A DNA stretch of 64,000 nt from Gynuella sp050296195 (GTDB lineage Bacteria; Pseudomonadota; Gammaproteobacteria; Pseudomonadales; Natronospirillaceae): assembly GCF_050296195.1 (NCBI RefSeq), contig NZ_JBNKRB010000012.1; one strand, given 5' to 3'. This document shows positions 53,987 to 63,675 of this stretch, in pieces (the stretch's first letter is position 1; the number at the start of each line of letters is the position of its first letter). The notes beneath the pieces are model-generated. The model was not told where the DNA came from. It worked only from the letters and a program-made list of their open reading frames with translations, and made no database searches. Made by a program: the position numbers and the translations under genes.

Positions 53987-55285
53987 ATGATAAAGAGGTT
54001 AGCCACACTTTTGACCGCGACAACCGTGCTCTGCTCTGCAAGCTATCTGCAGGCTGCAGATCTGGTGAGTAAAGACCGGGTTGGACTGCCAGATGCCGCC
54101 AACAAAATGGTTTTCCGAATGACAGGTGACGGGCCTGGCAGCAACGACCCTGCTTATGCCGCCGGCTATAAAAAACTGTATGGCGACTTCATCCGCAAAC
54201 ATCCCGACTGGCAGATTGAACTGCAAATGATGTCCGGCGATATCGGTCAGGAACAGGCTCGCATGCTGGAACAAGCCAAAGCTGGCCGCGCCCCGGACTG
54301 CGCTGCGGTGGATTCTTTCGTACTGCCTCTGTTCAAAGAAGCCGGGGTACTCAAATCTCTGTCACCTTATTTCTCTCAGACAGAAATCGATCAATTATTC
54401 CCGTTCGTCAGAAGTGGAGTTACCGGCAAAGACGGCAATATCTACGCCTGGTGGTGGAGCACCGACCTGCGGGTCCTGTATCGCAACAAAAAAATCGTGC
54501 CTGAGGCACCGGAAACCTGGGAGCAGCTGAAAGCCGCAGCTCTGGCTAGTAAGAAAAAAGGGATGGAAGGTATTCTGTTCAACGGTGGCCGCTATGAAGG
54601 CACTACCTTTGACTGGTTAAACAACTTCTGGGCTCAAGGTGGCGACCTGGTGGACGCCAGCGGCAAACCCGTTTTTGGAGTGGGTGAAAATCGCGCCAAA
54701 TTCATCAAAGCCGTCAACTATTATCGCGACCTGGTTAACTCTGGTGCCGCCCCCAAACGGGTTGCCAACATCGGCAACTATGATGATTTCAACGCTGCCG
54801 CCGCTGCGGGCACCACGGCTCTGTTTGTCGGCGGTAACTGGCAACTGGCGCAACTGAAAAGCACACTCGAACCAGAAGATTTTGCCAACTGGACCTTCTC
54901 CATGCTGCCTGGACCAACAGCAGATCAGCGCTCAACCGGCACCGGCGGCTGGACTATAGCGTCGTTCTCGGATGACCCGGCCAAAGTCAAAATGTGCGCC
55001 AATCTGATCAGAGATATTTACATGGGCCCGGCCAACGCACTGCAGCAGCAGTTGCCCACCCGCGCAGACCTGTACGACAAATATGATGTCTTTAAAACCC
55101 CGGCCAACAAAGCCTTTGCCAAGGCTCTGCAATATGGCAGAGCACGCCCTGGCGCGCCGATCTATCCGGAGATATCCAACCAGATTCAAATCATGATGGG
55201 TGACGTTCTCACCGGCACCAAAACCCCTGAACAGGCTCTGGATGCCGCATTCAAGGCTACCATGAACGCTTACGAACGACTGTAG
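53987..55285 (+). CDS. Sugar ABC transporter substrate-binding protein
   Basis: A 432-aa periplasmic protein. The signal peptide is residues ~1-23 (ends LQAADLVS). The body is a family 1 extracellular solute-binding fold: IYAWWWSTDLRVLYRNKKIVPEAPETWEQLKAAA, FVGGNWQLAQLK, and a C-terminus with LDAAFKATMNAY. It should deliver an oligosaccharide to the two permeases downstream. GAGGA precedes the ATG. A strong terminator after it probably makes this gene more abundant than the permeases. The GH38 partner implies an alpha-mannoside ligand. Confidence 0.9.
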   Translation: MIKRLATLLTATTVLCSASYLQAADLVSKDRVGLPDAANKMVFRMTGDGPGSNDPAYAAGYKKLYGDFIRKHPDWQIELQMMSGDIGQEQARMLEQAKAGRAPDCAAVDSFVLPLFKEAGVLKSLSPYFSQTEIDQLFPFVRSGVTGKDGNIYAWWWSTDLRVLYRNKKIVPEAPETWEQLKAAALASKKKGMEGILFNGGRYEGTTFDWLNNFWAQGGDLVDASGKPVFGVGENRAKFIKAVNYYRDLVNSGAAPKRVANIGNYDDFNAAAAAGTTALFVGGNWQLAQLKSTLEPEDFANWTFSMLPGPTADQRSTGTGGWTIASFSDDPAKVKMCANLIRDIYMGPANALQQQLPTRADLYDKYDVFKTPANKAFAKALQYGRARPGAPIYPEISNQIQIMMGDVLTGTKTPEQALDAAFKATMNAYERL

Positions 55286-55294
55286 TGCTCCTTA

Positions 55295-55338
55295 GTCCCC
55301 ACCGGTCGGCCATCGGCCGGCTGGCGGGGGCTTTTTTT
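55295..55338 (+). terminator. Intra-operon terminator/attenuator after the binding-protein gene
   Basis: A long GC stem (CCCC...CGGCC / GGCCG...GGGG, about 55297-55330) is followed by TTTTTTT at 55332-55338. Its place between binding protein and permease suits partial termination for higher binding-protein levels. Confidence 0.75.
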
Positions 55339-55358
55339 ATCGTTATAAGGAAAATCAT

Positions 55359-56288
55359 ATGTCCAGCCATGCACTTTCCAGCAGGACGCAGATGACAGCA
55401 CGCAGCGCCCGTCCCCATGCCCGGCCCAAAACCCTGCCATGGGTGTTGCCAGTAATCGTCGTTCTGGCTTTATTTTATTTGTACCCGGTATTTGACGTAT
55501 TTCGCTTCGCATTTACCGATGCCACGTTGCTCAGTGACAGCGACCACTACACCCTTGAGAGTATTGTTCAGACACTGACCCGCCCGGATATCCTGCCAGT
55601 GCTCGGCGTCACCTTTTGGTTCACCGCCGCCAGCGTGATCGGGCAGCAGGCGTTCGGCCTGGCCATGGCCAGCGTCATCGTACGGGGTGAGAAAAGACGC
55701 CTGCGCGGCACAACGCTGCTACGCACGACTGCTCTGGTCGCCTGGGTAGTACCCGGAATCGCCGGCGGCATCATCTGGAAAATGTTGTTCAGCGAAGCCC
55801 CGTTTGGTGGCTTCAACAGCATGTTGAGAATGATCGGGGTAGGACCAGTGCAATGGCTTTCTGATCCTCATATCGCGATGTGGTCAGTGATTGTTTCGAA
55901 CGTCTGGCGCGGAACGGCCTTTTCCATGGTAGTGATGTACGCAGCGATGAAATCCATCGATCCCGTACTGTACGAAGCAGCCGAAGTGGATGGTGCCAGT
56001 CCGGCGCAACGGTTCTTTTATATCACCCTGCCACAACTGCGCACCGCCATTCTGGTCAATATGATTCTGATCACCATTCAGACTCTGAATACCTTCGACG
56101 CGGTTATCTCCCTGACGGGTGGCGGCCCAGGTCGCGCTACTGAAGTACTATCGCTGTACACCTTCAATGTCGTCTTCCGAAATTACGATCTGGCCGGTGG
56201 CAGTGTGTTGTCAATCGTCATGCTGCTGATCTCAATGGTATTGGCAGTAGTCTACGCAGGCTTTATTCCGAAGGAGGATCAATCATGA
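55359..56288 (+). CDS. Sugar ABC transporter permease, MalF/UgpA type
   Basis: A 309-aa, six-helix inner-membrane protein. The cytoplasmic EAA loop reads Y-E-A-A-E-V-D-G-A-S-P-A-Q-R-F-F-Y-I-T-L-P near residues 207-227, contacting the ATPase. A positively charged N-terminus (TARSARPHARPKT) precedes the first helix. AAGGA lies before the ATG. It overlaps the second permease by 4 nt. Confidence 0.92.
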   Translation: MSSHALSSRTQMTARSARPHARPKTLPWVLPVIVVLALFYLYPVFDVFRFAFTDATLLSDSDHYTLESIVQTLTRPDILPVLGVTFWFTAASVIGQQAFGLAMASVIVRGEKRRLRGTTLLRTTALVAWVVPGIAGGIIWKMLFSEAPFGGFNSMLRMIGVGPVQWLSDPHIAMWSVIVSNVWRGTAFSMVVMYAAMKSIDPVLYEAAEVDGASPAQRFFYITLPQLRTAILVNMILITIQTLNTFDAVISLTGGGPGRATEVLSLYTFNVVFRNYDLAGGSVLSIVMLLISMVLAVVYAGFIPKEDQS

Positions 56289-57130
56289 TGAGTGGACGTG
56301 TTCAGGCTCGCATCGGTGACGCCTTCAGCTATCTGTTCATTATCGGCTCGCTGGTGTTTTTTGGCGGCCCATTGTTGTGGTTGCTGTCGTTGGCCCTGAG
56401 AGGTCGCAAGGAAATATATCTCGGTGCCGCCCGGTTTATTCCCAAGCACCCGACTATCGATAACTTCATTGCCGTGCTGTCATCGAATCAGTTCCCCACC
56501 TATCTCTGGAACGGCCTCAAGCTGTCCACTCTAGGGGCGTTGGGCTGCCTGATTGTTGCCGCACCGGCTGCCTACGCATTTTCACGATTTAAGATGCGTG
56601 GTAAGGGGCTGTGGATGATGTTATTGCTGGCCGTACAGATGATTTCGCCACTGGTCATCATGGTGCCGCTGTACCGCTACATGAGCAGTCTGAACTTAAT
56701 TGACAGTCATTGGGGCGCGATCATGGTCTATATCGCTCTTGGTGTACCGCTGGTGACTTGGCTGCTCAAAGGTTTTATCGATGGTATTCCGGTCAGTCTG
56801 GACGAAGCTGCACTGATCGATGGCTGTAATCGCTTTACCGCTTTCTGGCGCATCATTTTGCCACTTGCGGCACCGGGTATCGCTTCCGCGTTCATTATCA
56901 CCGTGATCACTGGCTGGTCACAGTTTCTGGTGCCCTTTCTGTTGATCACCAAAGAAAGTCTGACGCCGATAGCGGTCGGCATTTTCAACTACGCCGGCTC
57001 ACAAAACGATTCATCAATGCAGCTGCTGGCTGCGGCCTGTCTGATCTCAGTCGTACCAGCCATCATCGCATTCCTGACCCTGCAACGCTTTATTTTAGGT
57101 GCCATGACCGCGGGTGCGGTCAAAGGCTGA
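56285..57130 (+). CDS. Sugar ABC transporter permease, MalG/UgpE type
   Basis: A 281-aa, six-helix protein. The EAA loop is D-E-A-A-L-I-D-G-C-N-R-F-T-A-F-W-R-I-I-L-P near residues 175-195. It forms the channel with the preceding permease. The start ATG overlaps the stop of the first permease. No ATPase gene follows; a shared MsmK/UgpC-type ATPase encoded elsewhere must drive the transporter. Confidence 0.92.
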   Translation: MMSGRVQARIGDAFSYLFIIGSLVFFGGPLLWLLSLALRGRKEIYLGAARFIPKHPTIDNFIAVLSSNQFPTYLWNGLKLSTLGALGCLIVAAPAAYAFSRFKMRGKGLWMMLLLAVQMISPLVIMVPLYRYMSSLNLIDSHWGAIMVYIALGVPLVTWLLKGFIDGIPVSLDEAALIDGCNRFTAFWRIILPLAAPGIASAFIITVITGWSQFLVPFLLITKESLTPIAVGIFNYAGSQNDSSMQLLAAACLISVVPAIIAFLTLQRFILGAMTAGAVKG

Positions 57131-57149
57131 CTGAATAGGAAAATTTCAA

Positions 57150-60100
57150 ATGGTTCATAGCTTAACTTTACAACAACGACTTGAACGTCATCAGGTTCGC
57201 CTGGAAGAACTGGTCTACTGGACCGAAAGGCAAAAACAGCCGCTGACGAGCCTGACCCTGGAAGGCGAATCCGCCAACGTAGGCACCCCCTGGCCCGGTA
57301 CTGACGGCGTGTTCAGTTTTACCGGAACAGGAACCGTTCCGGCAGACTGGTCACTGGCCGACTGCCGACTGCGCATGAACCTGGGCGGCGAAGGCCTGGT
57401 CATGCTCAGTGACGATCAGGGCGCGGCAACGGGTTACGGCATCGACCCCTATCATCGCTCCTTTCCACTAAAATCCCATCGGTTCAGTTTTACCGCCGAA
57501 TGTACCGCCCGCCTGCCGTTTGGTGAGCCGGTCAGAGCGCCTCGAATTGAATGGGCCGAACTGGTATGGGTCGATACCGCAGTGGAACAGCTGCATTTGT
57601 TGATGCAACAGATTGCCGAGGCTGCCGAAACCCTGAAAGATCACGAGGTGGTGCCACACCTGCTGGACTTGGCGGAAAAAGCCTTCTATCAGCTTGACTG
57701 GCCGTCCGCTACCGAGCACTACATCAGTCGTACCGCACAAGCTCCGTTACAGCAGAAAATCTGGCAACTGCCAGCGACCCGTGGTGAAACTAATGAGTTA
57801 TCAGAGTCTCAACGGCAAAATGTCCTTGAGATTTATCAACAATTGTTGGGAGAGTTGGCCGAATTGCAGAAGCGCTTTCCACCGGAAGGGGAAATCGCCC
57901 TGTCCGGTCATGCTCACATCGACCTCTGCTGGCTCTGGCCCTATGACGAAACCCGACGCAAGCTACGCCGCACCTTCCATACAGCGCTGTCGTTGATGGA
58001 GCAGTCAGCGGAGTTTCGCTTTAATCAGTCCACAGCCCATTATTACTGGCAGATTTCCCAGATGGATCCCACCTTGCTGGAAAAAATCACTGAGCGGGTC
58101 AAAACCGGACAATGGGAAACCCTCGGCGGGCTATGGGTGGAACCGGATACCAACATGCCTACGGGTGAAAGTCTGGCCCGCCAGGTGCTGTACGGACAAC
58201 AGTTCTTCGAGCAGCAGTTTGGTATTCGCCACGATACGTGCTGGATGCCGGACTGTTTCGGCTTTACCGGTGCCCTGCCACAGCTGTTGCAACAGGGTGG
58301 GATGAAGAATTTCTTCACCATTAAGGTGAACTGGTCAGAAACCAATCGTTTTCCCGCCGATCTGTTCTGGTGGGAAGGGCTCGATGGCAGCCGGGTACTG
58401 ATGCACACCTTTGATAATCCGATGCAGGGTTACAACGGCTTTGTACACCCTCATGGACACCGCGAAACCTGGAAGAATTTCCGTGGTAAGGACAAGCATC
58501 CACAAACCCTGTTAACAGTTGGCTATGGCGATGGCGGCGGCGGTCCGGTACCGGAAATGATTACCCGGGAAGAACAGCTAAAAGTGTTTCCCGCCTTACC
58601 AAAAGCACGTTGGGCAACGGTTAAGGATTTTTTTGCCAGTGCCAACCAGTCCGCCGAGCGGAAGGCTCTGCCGGTTTGGGCGGGCGAAATCTATCTGGAA
58701 TTGCACCGTGCCACGCTGACCACTCAAGGCCGGGTCAAGAAAGCTCACCGGGACGCCGAACAGGCACTCATCAGCGCTGAAATTGCCGGCTCCCTGGCAC
58801 ACATGTTAGGTGCCGATGCTCCCGATTCACTGCGGGATCAATGGCGCTATGTGCTCAAAAATGAATTCCACGATATCCTGCCAGGATCGTCTATCCGCGA
58901 AGTAAATATTCAGGCCGTCGAGGAACTGACAGAGGTCATCCATCAGGCGGGCGAATATCAACAAGGGGCTATGCAGGCATTGGTTGGACAACTGCCCGCC
59001 ACCCATGGCGAGCATTTAGTTGTGGTCAATCCATCGCTGGACTGCCGTCCGCTCGAAACCAAGCTGGACGATGGTTCGGTACTGTCCACCGATACCTTGT
59101 TGCCGCCTTTGAGCGTTGCAGTGGTCGACCCGCAACAGTTACAACCGGCCGGAGCTTTGAGCGTCAGCGAAACCCATCTTGAAAATCGCCATATCCGGGT
59201 GTTGCTCAACGCCGATGGCACCCTGGCCAGCATTCTGCACAAAGCCAGCGGTCGCGAGACTTTAGCTGACCGGGGCAATCAACTATGGGCCTATACTGCT
59301 GACAAACCGCGCAACTGGGATGCCTGGGATGTAGAAGAGGATTTCGCCGCCCGGGGTGAGGAAATTATCGACCTTCAAAGCCTGCAAGTGGTGGAATCCG
59401 GTAGTCACAGAGTCGCCATCCGGCTGGTCCGCCAGTTCCGCGATTCCCACATCTGCCAGACCTATTCACTGACTGCCAATGGTAAGCGACTGGACATCCA
59501 CACCGAACTGGACTGGCACGACCGGCGGATTCTGCTGAAGACCCTGACACCGGTGGCTGTCAAAGCCCGCGAAGCCACTTGTGAATGCGCCTACGGTGTG
59601 GTCAAACGCCCAACACATGAGAATACCTCCTGGGATGCAGCCATGTTTGAAGCGGCTGCCCACCGCTTTGCCGATCTGTCGGAGCCTGGTTTTGGTGTCG
59701 CGCTGCTGAATGACGGCAAATACGGCCACAGCATTCGTAACAACGTACTGGCTCTGAGCCTGCTGCGCTCCCCCATCTATCCGGACCCACTGGCTGACGA
59801 AGGTGAGCAGCAATTCACCTACGCCCTGTATCCACATAGTGATGAGTGGTATCGCGGTGGTGTCAGAGAAGAGGCCGAAGCATTGAACCGACCATTATTG
59901 ATCAGCGAATCACAACCTGCGGCAACCGGTCTGTACCAACCGATCAAATTGTCCGGCCCGGTCTCACTGTCCGGTTTCAAACCGGCCGAAGATGGTCAGG
60001 GTTTGATTCTCCGGGTTTACGAGCCGGCGGGTGGTCGCGGTAGCCTGGAAATGGGACTGACCAAGGGTTGGAAAAATGCCGGGCCGGTCACCGTTCTGGA

Positions 60101-60173
60101 GGAGCCGATGAACGTCTCTGCGAATAGCATTAAACCTTTTGAAATCAAGAACTTCCGCCTTTGCAGGGATTAG
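57150..60173 (+). CDS. Glycoside hydrolase family 38 alpha-mannosidase
   Basis: A 1007-aa enzyme. A ~250-residue N-terminal domain precedes the GH38 catalytic domain (~250-530), where the zinc ligands H-I-D start SGHAHIDLCWLWPYDE and the nucleophile Asp is in C-W-M-P-D-C-F-G. The middle helical domain and C-terminal beta domains follow, ending near residue 1000. No signal peptide is seen, so it acts in the cytoplasm on imported alpha-mannosides, releasing mannose. AGGA precedes the ATG, 19 bases after the permease. Size and domain order match bacterial GH38 proteins of the ~1000-aa type. Confidence 0.93.
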   Translation: MVHSLTLQQRLERHQVRLEELVYWTERQKQPLTSLTLEGESANVGTPWPGTDGVFSFTGTGTVPADWSLADCRLRMNLGGEGLVMLSDDQGAATGYGIDPYHRSFPLKSHRFSFTAECTARLPFGEPVRAPRIEWAELVWVDTAVEQLHLLMQQIAEAAETLKDHEVVPHLLDLAEKAFYQLDWPSATEHYISRTAQAPLQQKIWQLPATRGETNELSESQRQNVLEIYQQLLGELAELQKRFPPEGEIALSGHAHIDLCWLWPYDETRRKLRRTFHTALSLMEQSAEFRFNQSTAHYYWQISQMDPTLLEKITERVKTGQWETLGGLWVEPDTNMPTGESLARQVLYGQQFFEQQFGIRHDTCWMPDCFGFTGALPQLLQQGGMKNFFTIKVNWSETNRFPADLFWWEGLDGSRVLMHTFDNPMQGYNGFVHPHGHRETWKNFRGKDKHPQTLLTVGYGDGGGGPVPEMITREEQLKVFPALPKARWATVKDFFASANQSAERKALPVWAGEIYLELHRATLTTQGRVKKAHRDAEQALISAEIAGSLAHMLGADAPDSLRDQWRYVLKNEFHDILPGSSIREVNIQAVEELTEVIHQAGEYQQGAMQALVGQLPATHGEHLVVVNPSLDCRPLETKLDDGSVLSTDTLLPPLSVAVVDPQQLQPAGALSVSETHLENRHIRVLLNADGTLASILHKASGRETLADRGNQLWAYTADKPRNWDAWDVEEDFAARGEEIIDLQSLQVVESGSHRVAIRLVRQFRDSHICQTYSLTANGKRLDIHTELDWHDRRILLKTLTPVAVKAREATCECAYGVVKRPTHENTSWDAAMFEAAAHRFADLSEPGFGVALLNDGKYGHSIRNNVLALSLLRSPIYPDPLADEGEQQFTYALYPHSDEWYRGGVREEAEALNRPLLISESQPAATGLYQPIKLSGPVSLSGFKPAEDGQGLILRVYEPAGGRGSLEMGLTKGWKNAGPVTVLEEPMNVSANSIKPFEIKNFRLCRD

Positions 60174-60196
60174 CAGTGTTGTTATCCTGAGGAAAA

Positions 60197-61417
60197 TTGA
60201 TTGCTTGCGAGGAATATGGGTTGTCAGATCTGACCGGATCAAACGCTGAACAGGCGGCGGAACACAACAGAGCCGTGGTGTTACAGGCCATTTATCGCAA
60301 TGCACCGATTTCCCGGACGGAACTGGCGCAGCAGGCGGGTCTTACCAAGCAGGCGATCACCCGCATTGTTGACCGTCTGCTGGATGAAGGACTGGTTATG
60401 GAGGCCCGACGCCGGCAAGGACAGCGCGGGCAACCGGCCATCGAACTGGAAATTGATCCTGAAGGGGTATATGCCATTGGTGCCAACATCGATCGTGATC
60501 ATCTGACGGTGATTGCGATGGATGCCACCGGCACCGTCCGTGGCAGAATTCACCACGAAAAACGCTTCATACTACCCGACGAATTCTCCGTTCTGATGGA
60601 AGATGCCATCTCCTCGTTCAGCCGCCGCCGGATCGTCGACGAAGCAAGACTCGCAGGAATTGGACTGGCCATTCCCGACTGGCTCGGAGAAATCCCGGTC
60701 ATTGGCCGACCAACGAGCTACTGCCAGTGGAATGATTTTGAGGTTCGTAAAACCCTCGAAACCCTGACCAGCCACCCGGTGTTTATCGACAACGATGCCA
60801 ACTGCGCCGCCATGGGAGAACTGGAGTACGGTCTGGGCACCGAGATTTCCAGCTTCTTTTATATTCTCGCTAATGCCTGTCTTGGCGGCGGCCTGATTCT
60901 CAATGGCCGTCAACACCAAGGTACTACCGGTTTGAACGGAGAGGTCGGCTGGCTGCCAATTCTCACCGATGAGGGACCGGCAGCCGGGCAGATCCGCCCC
61001 CTGGGTGAACAGTTTTCACTGTTTCTTTTATACGACCATCTGGCCCAGCATGGCATACAGGCCAGCAAGCCGGCGGACCTTTTGAAACTGGGCAACCAGG
61101 GCAATCAACTGATCAGCCGATGGCTACGACAGATCAGCCTCAAGGTCGCCGAAGCCATTTTACATATCGGTTTGATTGTAGACCCGGCAGCCATCGTCAT
61201 CGGCGGTCGTTTCCCGGTAAAACTTATGGATGAACTGGTGGTTTATCTGCATGAAGCGTTGTCTGACTATGGCACCGAACTGCCCTCTCTGCACCGGGCG
61301 GTATCGTCTGAAGATGCCGCTGCCCTTGGTGCGGCAACCATGCCGCTGGCACACGCTTTTAATCTGAGCTCGGCCCAGTCAATTCAGCTGACCCGGGTAC
61401 CGCTGACCAGCAGTTAA
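60197..61417 (+). CDS. ROK-family regulator of the mannoside operon
   Basis: A 406-aa protein. The winged helix lies at about residues 22-75 (ISRTELAQQAGLTKQAITRIVDRLLDEGLV). The ROK sugar-binding body has DNDANCAAMGELEYG and ACLGGGLILNG. The zinc Cys cluster typical of ROK kinases is absent, which favours a repressor over an enzyme. The start is TTG 60197 with GAGGA close by, or TTG 60221 with GAGGAA six bases upstream. It ends the operon and likely senses the imported sugar. Confidence 0.87.
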   Translation: MIACEEYGLSDLTGSNAEQAAEHNRAVVLQAIYRNAPISRTELAQQAGLTKQAITRIVDRLLDEGLVMEARRRQGQRGQPAIELEIDPEGVYAIGANIDRDHLTVIAMDATGTVRGRIHHEKRFILPDEFSVLMEDAISSFSRRRIVDEARLAGIGLAIPDWLGEIPVIGRPTSYCQWNDFEVRKTLETLTSHPVFIDNDANCAAMGELEYGLGTEISSFFYILANACLGGGLILNGRQHQGTTGLNGEVGWLPILTDEGPAAGQIRPLGEQFSLFLLYDHLAQHGIQASKPADLLKLGNQGNQLISRWLRQISLKVAEAILHIGLIVDPAAIVIGGRFPVKLMDELVVYLHEALSDYGTELPSLHRAVSSEDAAALGAATMPLAHAFNLSSAQSIQLTRVPLTSS

Positions 61418-61432
61418 ACATGAGTTGCCGGT

Positions 61433-62545
61433 TCAATAACCGGCATAAGGCAACAGCCGCTCCTGAAACGGCAACACAGCGGCGCCGGCTGCGATACCGG
61501 CATGAACAAAACTGGCCGCACGAACATCCGGCATCCAGGTGGACATTTTTCGGTCCTGCTGCTCAGCCCGCATTTCCTGTATCAATCGCTCGATCATTTG
61601 AGTTGGCAAATCACCACCAATCAGAATCACCCCAGGTGCCAGAAACCCGGCAATGGCAATGGTGGCATCCAACAGATGCACAGCTGCGTTACGGGCCCAC
61701 TCTTCCAACTCGGGTGTCCAATCAAATGGAGTGCTCGCCGATGCACTCAACAGATCCCAGGCTAGGGGTGGCAACAGCGGCTGCAATGTCTGGATCGACA
61801 GAATATCATTGAGCTGCGCCCGGTCTCTGCCAGTTCGCATCAAGCCGATCCGCCCAGCCAATCCATGAAATCCCTCAAAGGGCTGTCCTCCGACCAGCAA
61901 ACCGGCACGAACTGTCTCGTCGATCACCACCAACACCGCACCATCACCGGTATTGTGATGCCCTAAAAGATGTTCGGCCATCACCGCAGCACCAATATCG
62001 CGACGCTGATAACACGGTAAGTCCCCGACAGCATCCTTGATCAGATCAAAGTCGACATCCACGTCAGCATCAAATACGACGCCTAGTCCGACGCACTTAC
62101 CCTGATTCTCAGCCAATAGCCGAAACTCCTGAAGTCCGCCGATCAACGCCGGTAGTTCCATACAATACTGGTGGCGGCGGATATGACCACATAAATCCAG
62201 CAGTACCAGTTCACTGTGATGGGACCGGACTCTGACCCCAATGGTCAGAGCACCATCGGGATTGAGTAGAAATTCACTCTGCGTATAACGCTCGCCTTCA
62301 TTCTTCTGCCGTCGCCGCTCATCAACGTAACCCGCTGATTGCAGCTTGCGCAGAATTGTAGTGAGGGCTGTCTGGGTCAGACCGGTCAAAACCGATAATT
62401 CCTGACGCGAGTATGGGCCATCCCGACGTAATGCCTCCAGCACAACGCGCATATTGCGATTGGCAATATCCAGGTGGCTGTATCCGGGGCCTTCTGCCTG
62501 GGCGGTTTTTTTTTCCTGTCGGCGACGACCAAACAGTCTGTTCAT
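61433..62545 (-). CDS. Divergent ROK-family protein with N-terminal winged helix
   Basis: A 370-aa protein. It has a basic N-terminus (NRLFGRRRQEKK), a winged helix at about residues 35-85 (YSRQELSVLTGLTQTALTTILRKLQSAGYV) and a ROK body. The usual catalytic/phosphate segment E-N-D-A-N is replaced (RRDIGAAVMAEHLLG) and the zinc cluster is missing, so it cannot be a kinase. It is convergent with the first ROK gene, 15 bases apart. It probably is a second transcriptional regulator, target unknown. Confidence 0.8.
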   Translation of the reverse strand: MNRLFGRRRQEKKTAQAEGPGYSHLDIANRNMRVVLEALRRDGPYSRQELSVLTGLTQTALTTILRKLQSAGYVDERRRQKNEGERYTQSEFLLNPDGALTIGVRVRSHHSELVLLDLCGHIRRHQYCMELPALIGGLQEFRLLAENQGKCVGLGVVFDADVDVDFDLIKDAVGDLPCYQRRDIGAAVMAEHLLGHHNTGDGAVLVVIDETVRAGLLVGGQPFEGFHGLAGRIGLMRTGRDRAQLNDILSIQTLQPLLPPLAWDLLSASASTPFDWTPELEEWARNAAVHLLDATIAIAGFLAPGVILIGGDLPTQMIERLIQEMRAEQQDRKMSTWMPDVRAASFVHAGIAAGAAVLPFQERLLPYAGY

Positions 62546-62623
62546 ATTGAGGGCATTATTATTTTATGGGAGCCGGTTATTTTACGTGAAAAACCCTGAC
62601 GACCAAAGCTGAAACCATACTGA

Positions 62624-63148
62624 TCACTGGGCCAGCTGCCGGCCAAACTCAGTCACTGCATCCCAGTCGGTATATTCGATCACGGTATCCGGTGCTGTCG
62701 GCCCACCGGTCATCCACATGATGAGACGGATCATCTGCCGGTCCCAGAAACGGTACAACGGATAATTCAGTTTACCGGCAAATATTGCCACCTGATGAGG
62801 TTGCCAGGAAATCTGCTGCAGGAACTTGCGCACATAGGGGTTTTGTTCAGGCAGACGTTTGTTGGGCTTGCGTGCCACCAGATTGACCGAACAGAATGCG
62901 CTGTCGGTCTTATTCAGATAATCCCTGTGAACACGAATAAAACGATAAACTTCTTTAGCATGATGACCATAACGGATACTGGCGGCAATGACGACGCGAT
63001 CAAAATCAATCAATCGATCGTCACCTTGTTCAGCCAATGCCTTAAGGGTAACAGAATGCCCGCATGACCCGATCACCTGCTGCAGGTGCCGACATATCTT
63101 TGCGGTATGTCCATCAGTGGTTGAATAGAGAATCAGGATGCTGGCCAT
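62624..63148 (-). CDS. hemG: Menaquinone-dependent protoporphyrinogen IX dehydrogenase
   Basis: A 174-aa flavodoxin-fold enzyme. The FMN loop is S-T-T-D-G-H-T at residues 9-15. The HemG-specific stretches ASIRYGHH, SAFCSVNLVARKPNKR and LIMWMTGGPT are all present. It oxidises protoporphyrinogen IX in haem synthesis, passing electrons to the quinone pool at the inner membrane. Confidence 0.94.
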   Translation of the reverse strand: MASILILYSTTDGHTAKICRHLQQVIGSCGHSVTLKALAEQGDDRLIDFDRVVIAASIRYGHHAKEVYRFIRVHRDYLNKTDSAFCSVNLVARKPNKRLPEQNPYVRKFLQQISWQPHQVAIFAGKLNYPLYRFWDRQMIRLIMWMTGGPTAPDTVIEYTDWDAVTEFGRQLAQ

Positions 63149-63201
63149 TTCAGTTCACACAAGCGTCCGGCAACATCAACGACGACCGGAATGGGAATCA
63201 A

Positions 63202-63675
63202 TTACTGTAGACGGACACAATCATACGCTTCATCTTCACTACGGAAGCGAAAATGCCGTTTGTTCAGTTCGACAATCTCAGACTTTTCCTCTTCGTTCAG
63301 AGGTATAGCATTGGCGCTGTTGAGCTGTTCGGCCATCTCCGGGTGAGTGTTGCTGGTAAAATGCATCGAGGTGGTGACATCAAAGACAGACTGCTGCTCA
63401 ATTCGCCAGCTGCCAGTACCCGTAAACTGAAACTCAGCGTTAGATTCCATTGCCGAGTTAACCTGGAAAGTACCGCTTGCCTGAGAAGTACCGTCAGACT
63501 GATAAGTCACCTTCATGTCCATATCCATCTTCACACCATCCTCGACAGAACTCATCGGACAGCTCCAGGTACCAACAATCAAACTCCGATACTGCTCATC
63601 ACTGTCCATTTTGGTGTTTTGCGTTGCACAACTGACAGACAAGGCTGCCAGCAGCATGACATTCAGTTTGTTCAT
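63202..63675 (-). CDS. Lipoprotein of unknown function, lipocalin-like
   Basis: A 157-aa protein. The lipobox is L-S-V-S-C (Cys16), so it is probably a lipoprotein. The body has alternating beta strands starting LIVGTWSC, as in lipocalin-like domains, with a second Cys pair member near the C-terminus (YDCVRLQ). GGAG lies before the ATG. No family is named. Confidence 0.7.
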   Translation of the reverse strand: MNKLNVMLLAALSVSCATQNTKMDSDEQYRSLIVGTWSCPMSSVEDGVKMDMDMKVTYQSDGTSQASGTFQVNSAMESNAEFQFTGTGSWRIEQQSVFDVTTSMHFTSNTHPEMAEQLNSANAIPLNEEEKSEIVELNKRHFRFRSEDEAYDCVRLQ

